Shown here: one piece after another, positions 1-6,253 of the stretch | How positions within the stretch are numbered: position 1 is the stretch's first letter | Layout: each line of letters begins with the position of its first letter | Source of the DNA: JBNJEM01 sp051745935 | GTDB taxonomy: Bacteria; Planctomycetota; Planctomycetia; Pirellulales; Pirellulaceae | NCBI GenBank assembly: GCA_051745935.1 | Contig: JBNJEM010000319.1 | Span: 1-8,819 of the forward strand | Length of the DNA stretch: 8,819 nucleotides | Direction: 5' to 3' | Position numbers and translations under genes: made by a program | The notes under the pieces: generated by a model | Seen by the model: the letters and a program-made list of their open reading frames with translations, nothing else | What the model was told of the DNA's origin: nothing | Database searches by the model: none

Positions 1-95
1 TGTGAGATCTTCAAACAACCGCAAAAAGACATTTATGCGCTGTAAAAGACGGGCCTGGAGACCCGTCCTACGCCGTCTTTATGCAACAATAGGGT
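1..95. repeat. Left copy of a 95-bp perfect terminal inverted repeat
   Basis: Bases 1-95 are the exact reverse complement of 8725-8819; identity breaks at base 96 (T against C), with only scattered matches beyond. Read outward, from the gene toward the window edge, the element runs from ACCCTATTGTTGCATAAAG to GAAGATCTCACA. It contains a GC-rich hairpin followed by a T-run, described separately. The inner edge sits exactly against the stop codon of the neighbouring gene at 96-98. No open frame inside it looks like a protein. Short hairpin repeats of this GACGGG...CCCGTC style recall dispersed intergenic repeats of planctomycete/verrucomicrobial-type genomes; that comparison is from memory. The simplest explanation is an assembly break at a multicopy repeat. 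Confidence 0.95.
44..67 (-). terminator. Intrinsic terminator inside the left repeat, downstream of the PHP-domain gene
   Basis: On the minus strand the sequence GACGGGTCTCCAGGCCCGTC is followed at once by TTTT. The stem pairs GACGGG with CCCGTC and can extend by a U-G and a C-G pair, leaving a UCCA tetraloop: an 8-bp GC-rich stem with a U-tract. It begins about 28 nt after the stop codon at 96-98, a normal distance for a Rho-independent terminator. Read in the opposite direction the same hairpin has no T-run, so it should terminate only transcripts leaving the gene. Confidence 0.7.
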
Positions 96-1688
96 TTATC
101 CAACCCAGATCGGGCTGGACCAGGCAATTTGCCCATCCCGTTGCACCACGCGCGCGTAGTACCAGTCGCCGCCGGACTGGGACGATCGCCGATCCCGCAC
201 CCGGAAGGAGGCTTGGTATTCCCGCGGGCCGATGAGGCGATGGAGAATGCAAGTCTCGTCAAACAATCCGCCGGTGGCAATGACGTCGTTCTTCTTGACA
301 AGATCGGCCAGTCTCTTCTTGATCGTTTTTTCAACTGGTTTGTGCAAAGTGAGCGTGAGTTGGGTTCCGCCATCGCCCTCCAACAAGAACACTGCGGATT
401 TCGTGGGATCCTGAGCGAAACAGTTCTCGCGGGCGGTGTTGGAAACCAAACGTGCTTGGGTGGGCGAGAGAACCTGGAGGCTGTCGCGCAGCTCTTCGCT
501 GAAGGGGCCCGATTGGAAACATGGAACCACGTCAATCAGGCGTCCGTCCTCAACGCACAGCGTCACATCCCATCGGCAGATCCGACCGAGTGCCAATTGT
601 GCCCAGGGGCCCCAGCCATATTGGAAGCGGCACTTCGCCCGGCCGGGCAGCACGACGGACTGTTCAGCGTCGTCGGTTGGAAAGTGACGCTTGATTACGT
701 TCCCATTCCGGATCACCTCGATTGAACCAATCACATCCTGCGCTTCGACCCGGACATCGAGTTCCCGGTCCGTCGTTTCGGGCAGTTCCGATCCCATCGG
801 CCGACCGTTAAGTGTGAATTCCAGGCCGATCCGCGCGCCGGTGGATGCGTATGTCCGCCGGGCGCGAAAGGCCTCCATCAGCGCCGCCCGGGACAAGTCG
901 CGGGCCCAGACCCCCAGAACGCCTTCCCCATACGCGCCTGGATAACCTCGGTGAGTATCGGTGGAGGCGACAAATCCAAAGCGGCGTCCGTCAGCTAACT
1001 GATACTCGATCGTGTTTTCCGTGGACCGACCACCATGGCTGTGCCGGATGTACGGCAGTGGCGAATCGTCACTCATGCTGCAGCCGTGCTCGGAATAGAC
1101 CTCCACTATGGGTGACACCTCGGGGCGGAAAAAGTCGAAATTGGCCCCTCGGAATCCGCGCCGGTACGAAATATGGTGTGGAACGGCCAGGGCATGGTGT
1201 GCCTGGGCGTAATCCAACAGCTTGTTCACGTGGTCGGGCAAAAACAGCTCCGCATGATCCTTTGGAAAGATCATGCAGTAGTCGCCGAATCGGCTGGAAT
1301 GCCATTCGTATCCCAGGAACGCCACGAACTCGTCCGAGTTCGCCTCGCGAATCAACCGCCGAGTCTTGGGCCAGTGGTCCGCGTGAGCCTCGAAGCCATT
1401 TATCCACTTCGTTTGCCGGTCCCCGCGAATCTTTGGTATATCATGCCACGAAGCGTGGCCGGTGAACGCGAAGAAGTCCAGATGCCCTCGAGCCAGTTCG
1501 ATCGACCGTTCCAAACTGCCGATACCATAACCCACGGCGTTGTGATTGTGCAAATCGCCCCAGAAAAGCTTCCACGACCCACCGTCTTCGTTCGAAGCAA
1601 CCGATTCCCTGCGCGCGCCGAGCATCAACGAGGCCGCGGCAAACGATTGGCCGACGAATTGTCGGCGGTTCATTGTGTTGGAGCACAT
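96..1688 (-). CDS. Tat-exported PHP-fold metallohydrolase, DUF3604-like (530 aa)
   Basis: A predicted exported hydrolase of the polymerase-and-histidinol-phosphatase (PHP) fold; I would expect hydrolysis of a phosphoester or similar bond, but the substrate is unknown. The N-terminus carries NRRQF (residues 7-11) followed by a hydrophobic stretch (about 12-24), a twin-arginine signal. The PHP ligand set is visible in order: D45-x-H47-x-H49 in GDLHNH, H78 in FTGHA, E128 in GYEWH, H171/H172 in VPHH, E196/E200 near H201, and D244-x-H246 in STDTH. The block ALMEAFRARRTYASTGAR (residues 269-286) is typical of DUF3604 proteins. Residues about 290-530 look beta-rich. The start at 1688 is chosen because AGGAGG lies 6 nt upstream; the internal Met6 has no such site. 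TAA at 96-98 abuts the terminal repeat. Family and metal binding are fairly secure; the reaction is not. Confidence 0.85.
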   Translation of the reverse strand: MCSNTMNRRQFVGQSFAAASLMLGARRESVASNEDGGSWKLFWGDLHNHNAVGYGIGSLERSIELARGHLDFFAFTGHASWHDIPKIRGDRQTKWINGFEAHADHWPKTRRLIREANSDEFVAFLGYEWHSSRFGDYCMIFPKDHAELFLPDHVNKLLDYAQAHHALAVPHHISYRRGFRGANFDFFRPEVSPIVEVYSEHGCSMSDDSPLPYIRHSHGGRSTENTIEYQLADGRRFGFVASTDTHRGYPGAYGEGVLGVWARDLSRAALMEAFRARRTYASTGARIGLEFTLNGRPMGSELPETTDRELDVRVEAQDVIGSIEVIRNGNVIKRHFPTDDAEQSVVLPGRAKCRFQYGWGPWAQLALGRICRWDVTLCVEDGRLIDVVPCFQSGPFSEELRDSLQVLSPTQARLVSNTARENCFAQDPTKSAVFLLEGDGGTQLTLTLHKPVEKTIKKRLADLVKKNDVIATGGLFDETCILHRLIGPREYQASFRVRDRRSSQSGGDWYYARVVQRDGQIAWSSPIWVG

Positions 1689-1694
1689 GGCTAT

Positions 1695-1700
1695 CCTCCT
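1695..1700 (-). promoter_or_regulatory. Shine-Dalgarno site of the PHP-domain gene
   Basis: A perfect AGGAGG stands 6 nt before the ATG at 1688. It decides for this ATG over the in-frame ATG five codons later, which would begin right at the Tat motif. Confidence 0.8.
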
Positions 1701-2055
1701 GCCAAAAAAAACGGTAACAATTTAGCCGTCTGAAGTAGTATGCTGACTTGGTGGGCAAACATCGCTTATGACGTACCCTGTTTAACCGCAAGGCCAGAGT
1801 CCGCTCGGGGACACGTTGAACCCGGCACTGATCTTGAGAGCGGACGGCGGCCTGCGCGCTCCACAGGGCCCGTTTCAAATCCTACCGGCTGGAATAGCCT
1901 TACTTCAGCTCGCTAAAGAGTTACAAAAACCTCGCTGTCGGCAACACAACTCGATTCTCATTCCCAAGGCCGCGCCGGCGGCAGGAACGCCCGATAGTCG
2001 TGTCAAGAGTCCCTAAATCATCGAACTCGATCACGCAGCAAGCAACAGTGTGATC

Positions 2056-2072
2056 AGCTATGAGCTATGAGC
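2056..2072. repeat. Short tandem repeat (AGCTATG)x2 + AGC
   Basis: Plus-strand bases read AGCTATG AGCTATG AGC: two full 7-bp units and a partial third. It ends just past the stop of a short minus-strand open frame and lies in otherwise featureless DNA. No function is evident; replication slippage is enough to explain it. Confidence 0.6.
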
Positions 2073-2272
2073 CGAAAGCGATAAACCAGTTCGGTATCTT
2101 TGCTGCTTTTTCCTATTCGTGCTTTGTCATTCCTTCGGACTGAGCATTTCGACCATCCGAACCTCTGATTCCGGATATTCGCTGCTTCGGCCTCGATGCC
2201 GGCGAACACGTGTTGCGAATCGTGTCCGGTCATTTGGGCACGACGCACCATGCTTTCTGGAACGCAACGCAG

Positions 2273-2582
2273 TTACCAGCGCGACCAATACCCGAACATC
2301 AGCAACCCCATCGCGATTACGGACGCCCGACCGGCCGAAGCTCGTAAACGTGACCGTATCGGGCCACCGCATCAAGGTCGCCTTGGCGAACAGCATCACG
2401 ACCATCTTCCAGTTTTCTTTCACGTAGGGAGTTTTGGGACCGGGCCCCACGTTTTGTTACGGGCTGTTATATTTCAGGCGGTCGGATTTGTCCGGATGGC
2501 AGGCTGCCCGACGCAAGCCGTCCTCTTGTTGGTCGGACTCGCGGCGGACAAAGTCATCCGCGACCGGTATAATCCATTCCAG
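2273..2582 (-). pseudogene. Possible decayed small membrane-protein gene (one stop, one frameshift)
   Basis: On the minus strand, a frame opening after a TAG near 2585 reads with codon-like, GC-rich third positions through VADDFVRRES, hits TAA at 2457-2459, then continues in the same frame through KENWKMVVMLFAKATLMRWP (about 2410-2351) to TSFGR. There it loses sense, while the frame one base over continues as SVIAMGLLMFGYWSRW and stops with TAA at 2273-2275. A single extra base in the CGGGC at about 2325-2330 would join the two halves. The joined product would have two short hydrophobic segments and charged flanks. I recognise no family, and no good ribosome-binding site is visible. It could equally be chance open frame in GC-rich DNA. 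Strand and extent are inferred only from residue pattern and codon bias by eye. Confidence 0.25.
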
Positions 2583-2699
2583 CTACCCTTTCCCGGCACC
2601 CCACCAAGGCGCCCCTCATGATACCATCGGCGATTGCGAGATCAACCAAATCAGCGGATTGATCCACGACCGATTCGGGCGCGGCGAACGGTATTGGTG

Positions 2700-2718
2700 G
2701 ACCGAGATAATCTCGGTC
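2700..2718 (-). terminator. Hairpin downstream of the GH20-like gene, candidate terminator
   Basis: The 19-nt sequence GACCGAGATTATCTCGGTC is a perfect inverted repeat about a central T. As RNA it would fold as a 7-bp stem (GACCGAG/CTCGGTC) with a 5-nt loop, 52 nt after the stop codon at 2771-2773. No U-tract follows, so it may protect the 3' end of the mRNA or assist factor-dependent termination rather than act as a true intrinsic terminator. Confidence 0.4.
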
Positions 2719-2728
2719 AAGTCAAGCT

Positions 2729-2742
2729 GCCGGCTGACCGGC
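2729..2742 (-). other. Small GC hairpin after the GH20-like gene
   Basis: GCCGG-TCAG-CCGGC forms a 5-bp stem with a tetraloop, 28 nt past the stop codon. It has no T-run. With the neighbouring 2700-2718 hairpin it makes a tandem 3'-end structure. Function is inferred from position only. Confidence 0.35.
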
Positions 2743-2770
2743 GATCCCAGCCGTCCGGCGAAAAGGGATT

Positions 2771-5700
2771 TCATGGTTCGTCCACAACGAACTGCTTGGT
2801 CGCCTGAAAAGAATCGTTGTTGCCGTGGGCAGCGACCGTGACAGCAAGATCGCCCGTATATTCCTGGCCCAGATCGAATTCGACTGGACGCGGAGGCCGC
2901 CAGAGGGCCTTGATGAGGCGAATGGACAGGGATTTCTTTGCCAGCAATCGCTCGTCTTGGCGCACGGATACCGTCACGGTCACGTTGCGCGGAGCGCGAT
3001 TCGTTTGGATTTCCGGCGTAATCCAAAGACGCGTTGCGAAGCCATGTTCAACCGTTTCGTCCCGGCGTTTACGATCCACCAGCCGCACGGTTGTCTCGGT
3101 CTCGGTCTCGACGGGGTGGTCGACGAAGATCATCGGGGCGTGGTTCTTGAGCGGAGCGGATTCACCATCTGGAACAGCACTGGACCGCTCCTGTCCGGGA
3201 CTGTTCAGTTTGGACACGCGATGTCGGATCAGATTGACTCGCCACCCGTCGCTCTTCCCGGACCCAGCGTCGACGGTGACGAACGGAATTCGCAGCTCCG
3301 CGGTCCACTTGCCTGGCTGGACTCTGGTTTCCGCTTTCCAATCACGCTGGTCGTCCGCTTCGCCATCGACAGGGGTCAACGATCGTCTGCCAGCCGGTGT
3401 CACGGAAAAACGCCAACTCTTCGTTGGATCCTTCGACTGCGACAAGACGACTTCAAAATGATCCTCCGGCGGCAGATGGCCTCCTTCGAGGTTGTATCTT
3501 GGCGGTGGCCGGACGCCTTCCGCCTCCAGCATGTCGGCGTGCACGTAAATCGCTTCCTTGTCCCACAGCAAACGGGCTCGCGTATCGAACCGAGCGAGCT
3601 GCCGCCCCTGGCGTGTGGTGAAGAATTCGATGGCCCGAGCATTGGCCCAGTCCTTTTCCCGAGCCCGTCCGTCGATGCGCACGGCCCCCTTGGATCGAAC
3701 CGGGGCCACCAAAAAGCGTCGATTGGCGAGCAGCGGCTTCAGGTGAGCGGGGATGGTGCCGGCATCCGCCTGGCGGCGAATTCGTTCCTGGAGTTTCCGA
3801 AACCGGTCTGGCTGTGCCGCGAAATCATACTTGGCCAGAACCTCTCCCGCCCCGGCGGCGTCGGCGTGACTCAGGAATCGCCGGGCCACCGGCTCGGAGG
3901 CGAACCGTTCCCTGGCGTGTTTGACATCGGCGAGTAGAACGGGCAGTCGCGAAAGCGCCTCGTCAATCTCCTCCAGAGCTTCATCAAAGCGACCTTCGTC
4001 GGCCAAGCGACGGGCTTGCAGCGCCGCTACCTCGATTTCTCCCTTGCCCGCTCCCAAGGTGACAACATAGTCGAGGAACAAAAAACAGCGATAACCGTAT
4101 TCCTGGCTCAAGTCGCCGTACACGCCCGACGCTTTGCCGGCGTCCATGTCGGCCCACAACGCGTCGAGTTGCTCTCGTGCCTCGCTAAGGTAGTTGGCTT
4201 GTTGTTCGAAATGCTGGTAGGGATCATCAAACCGTTCGCCGCTCAGCCCAGCGACGTCTCCCGGCTGGGCGATGTAGGGCAAAGACACGTTATGGCGCAC
4301 CAGATAACCAAGGGGAGCGGCCGAGTGCCCCCAGAGTCGGCGGGCAATGCGCGGAATCAGAGACTGACGTTGGTAAGGCGTAACACGATGTCCAGAAACG
4401 CGGTACAATCGTTTGCTGATGTGGAAGTCCGGCTCCGCGTCAGGCTGGTTCAGGCTCCAGGCATATTCAGCGTTCGCCGCCACATCGACCTCGTGAAGCT
4501 GAAACGAGTGGTAGGGGCGCATTCCGCTCGTATAGAGCAGATCCCGGGGCTCGTCGCGATACCACGTTTTCAGATATCGGCATTGCGGCTTCCAAAGTCC
4601 CTTCCAGCCATGATTGCGCCCCAGGTAGTACCAGATGTCGACTGGATGTCCCTGCCACAGCTCGCACACTCCGTCAAACTCGGCTCGTCCTCCTTCACGA
4701 AACGTAACCAGAATGTCCGAGGGCAAGCCTTGCGCGATTCGCCGATGGTACTCGGCTCGCTGCTTGACAATCTCGGCGATTCCCTGTTGCCGCGACATCT
4801 TTCGAAAATGATAAATCCCCGGCATGTACTGGGCGTACTCCACAGGGTCCTCGGCATATCCGGGAACCGTCCACTGGAAGTGATAAGGCTGGACGACGGC
4901 CTCGAACAGGCATCCCGCATGGATTTCTTGAAGCGCTGTGTAATAGAGCCGCATTTGTTCGATAACCGCCCGGGCATGATCGTCACCATACTCCGCCCGG
5001 CAGCGGTCGCATCGCTGGCTCCAACGCTCGGGATCGAGTAGACCTCCCATGTCGACCACGTGAAGGACTTGGCAGCCAAGATCCAACTGCCGAGCCAGCT
5101 CCGCCACGTCGCGGGCCTTTTGCCGATGCGCTTCGTGAGCGGACCAGCAATGCTTCGCCTCGCGACGCACCACGCAATCAGTCCATTCGCCCGGTTTGAG
5201 ATAATCGTTCAGCGCCGTTCCGGAGATCATGCGCAGCCGGATTCCATATCGCCGAGCAAAAGCACTCGCTTCGCGGTATGCGGGCAGCTTGGCGTCGTCC
5301 AGTCCCCCCCATAACCCTCGTGCGTTGGTATAGTTGATCTTGTTGCGCGCCAAGTAGCGGAGGTACGGTCCATATTCCTCCGCGTAGGCTTGCCGGCGTT
5401 TCTCGGGATCTTCAATGCGAGCGGGACTCCGATCCAAAATCTCCAGGCATCCGAAACAGCGCCGTTTGAACGCGGGCCAATCGCGCACTCTCGCATCCAA
5501 GAGCACTGGTGAATCCGCCGGCTCCTCGCCGGGCTGGATCAACTGGCGCAACGTCATGCAGGCGTAGAGAACGCCCAAGTCGTCCGAGCCCAGCGCCAGG
5601 ATCACCGTGCGGCCGTTCGCCTCGATGGATCGAATCACGTAGCCTTGCTCTCCGGGATTATCCACGGAGATGTTCGCATTCTCCCGATAGGGCAAGGCTA

Positions 5701-6049
5701 GCCGGTGATCGCACCGGGCTACAAGAATGAAGTTCCCGCTAGCCGGTTTCGAGACGACCGGCAGCGTCTGGCCGCCGAGCTTCCCGATGCGATCGTTGAC
5801 TTCGCGTGCACCGCTCTGAATCAGTGCGTTGTCGCTCGCGGCGACAATCGACCAGCCACTCACCGGAAATCGCCCTGGGAGCAGCGCGATTTCTTGCGGC
5901 GTGGGGACGAGATTGATCCGATCGGCAACGTGATGAGCCTTGGCACCAGCGTCCTCACCGCGGGCCCCCGGAACGCCGCATGCAAACACCAAGGCCATCC
6001 CGAACGTCCAACACCACCGCCGTTTCATTCTGAACGCCTTGAATTTCAT
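2771..6049 (-). CDS. Large secreted GH20-like protein with GH20b-like N-terminal and CBM9-like C-terminal domains (1092 aa)
   Basis: A predicted exported carbohydrate-active protein. Residues 1-31 form a Sec signal: basic KRR (9-11), hydrophobic core about 12-27, probable cleavage near GARG-ED. Residues about 44-195 match the GH20b type, with NLVPTPQEIALLPGRF (46-61), SDDLGVLYACMTLRQLI (155-171) and the linker DWPAFKRR (190-197). Residues about 198-500 look like a TIM-barrel related to GH20 or DUF4838 proteins, including RYLARNKINY (231-240) and a C-x2-C pair (C347, C350). The HxGxDE motif that gives GH20 its catalytic pair is not visible; the matching position reads LHVVDMGGLLD (329-339). 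Residues about 600-720 are helical, with a TPR-like hairpin near 678-700. Residues about 776-980 resemble CBM9-like domains, followed by a beta-rich tail. An upstream in-frame ATG at 6193 is rejected: those 48 codons do not encode a signal sequence, while the start at 6049 has GAGGAG upstream. Activity and substrate are unknown. Confidence 0.82.
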   Translation of the reverse strand: MKFKAFRMKRRWCWTFGMALVFACGVPGARGEDAGAKAHHVADRINLVPTPQEIALLPGRFPVSGWSIVAASDNALIQSGAREVNDRIGKLGGQTLPVVSKPASGNFILVARCDHRLALPYRENANISVDNPGEQGYVIRSIEANGRTVILALGSDDLGVLYACMTLRQLIQPGEEPADSPVLLDARVRDWPAFKRRCFGCLEILDRSPARIEDPEKRRQAYAEEYGPYLRYLARNKINYTNARGLWGGLDDAKLPAYREASAFARRYGIRLRMISGTALNDYLKPGEWTDCVVRREAKHCWSAHEAHRQKARDVAELARQLDLGCQVLHVVDMGGLLDPERWSQRCDRCRAEYGDDHARAVIEQMRLYYTALQEIHAGCLFEAVVQPYHFQWTVPGYAEDPVEYAQYMPGIYHFRKMSRQQGIAEIVKQRAEYHRRIAQGLPSDILVTFREGGRAEFDGVCELWQGHPVDIWYYLGRNHGWKGLWKPQCRYLKTWYRDEPRDLLYTSGMRPYHSFQLHEVDVAANAEYAWSLNQPDAEPDFHISKRLYRVSGHRVTPYQRQSLIPRIARRLWGHSAAPLGYLVRHNVSLPYIAQPGDVAGLSGERFDDPYQHFEQQANYLSEAREQLDALWADMDAGKASGVYGDLSQEYGYRCFLFLDYVVTLGAGKGEIEVAALQARRLADEGRFDEALEEIDEALSRLPVLLADVKHARERFASEPVARRFLSHADAAGAGEVLAKYDFAAQPDRFRKLQERIRRQADAGTIPAHLKPLLANRRFLVAPVRSKGAVRIDGRAREKDWANARAIEFFTTRQGRQLARFDTRARLLWDKEAIYVHADMLEAEGVRPPPRYNLEGGHLPPEDHFEVVLSQSKDPTKSWRFSVTPAGRRSLTPVDGEADDQRDWKAETRVQPGKWTAELRIPFVTVDAGSGKSDGWRVNLIRHRVSKLNSPGQERSSAVPDGESAPLKNHAPMIFVDHPVETETETTVRLVDRKRRDETVEHGFATRLWITPEIQTNRAPRNVTVTVSVRQDERLLAKKSLSIRLIKALWRPPRPVEFDLGQEYTGDLAVTVAAHGNNDSFQATKQFVVDEP

Positions 6050-6059
6050 GGAACTGTCG

Positions 6060-6066
6060 CTCCTCT
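6060..6066 (-). promoter_or_regulatory. Shine-Dalgarno site of the GH20-like gene
   Basis: AGAGGAG lies 10 nt before the ATG at 6049, slightly far but the only good site near. It supports this start over the in-frame ATGs at 6193 and 6028. The chosen start places the signal peptide directly at the N-terminus. Confidence 0.6.
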
Positions 6067-6104
6067 TACGTTTGGGGCATCCCGAGCTGAAGGCAGCGCC
6101 CGCC

Positions 6105-6110
6105 AGTATA
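6105..6110 (-). promoter_or_regulatory. Weak candidate -10 box of the GH20-like gene
   Basis: TATACT on the minus strand matches the sigma70 -10 consensus at five of six positions and lies about 55 nt before the start codon. No good -35 box is found at 16-18 nt upstream; that DNA is almost pure GC. The gap from the hcp stop (204 bp) leaves room for a separate promoter. Position and one hexamer are the only support. Confidence 0.25.
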
Positions 6111-6253
6111 CCGCGCTGGCCGGCGCGCGTGCCACCGCCTCCGCTGCACATTGATTCGCAGACGGTGTCGGGAACCTTTTTCGTGAAGAGCACCGTTTCC
6201 GTGGATCATCGGGCGTCCGCGCCGGCGGAGCGTGCTGATCCCTTTTCCGCCAT

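Larger units (their letters stand above)
1701..2770. other. Gene-poor intergenic region of about 1.07 kb
   Basis: This stretch lies between the GH20-like gene and the PHP-domain gene, both on the minus strand. No frame on either strand gives a recognisable full protein with a ribosome-binding site. It holds two small hairpins just after the upstream stop codon (2700-2718, 2729-2742), a possible decayed reading frame (2273-2582, minus) and a short tandem repeat of AGCTATG (2056-2072). The part nearest the downstream gene (1701-1800) must hold its promoter, but I see no convincing -35/-10 pair. From about 1800 to 2050 I see nothing definite. A plus-strand frame at 2196-2621 stays open for 141 codons, but it overlaps the decayed minus frame, has no clear ribosome-binding site and resembles nothing I know. 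Confidence 0.6.

Noticed and set aside
2196..2621. Plus-strand 141-codon open frame in the intergenic gap
   Set aside because: It overlaps the possible minus-strand relic, has no clear ribosome-binding site and no recognisable domain. I could not support it as a gene.
2825..3937. Plus-strand open frame of 370 codons
   Set aside because: It lies wholly antisense to the GH20-like gene, whose protein shows clear domain order. The plus-strand product has no recognisable motif; long antisense frames are expected opposite GC-rich genes.
4016..5041. Plus-strand open frame of 341 codons
   Set aside because: Antisense shadow of the same GH20-like gene, with no ribosome-binding site or family resemblance.
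6050..6193. N-terminal extension of 48 codons on the GH20-like gene
   Set aside because: The extension is Gly/Ser/Arg-rich with no signal character and would bury the real signal peptide; the ATG at 6049 has GAGGAG upstream.
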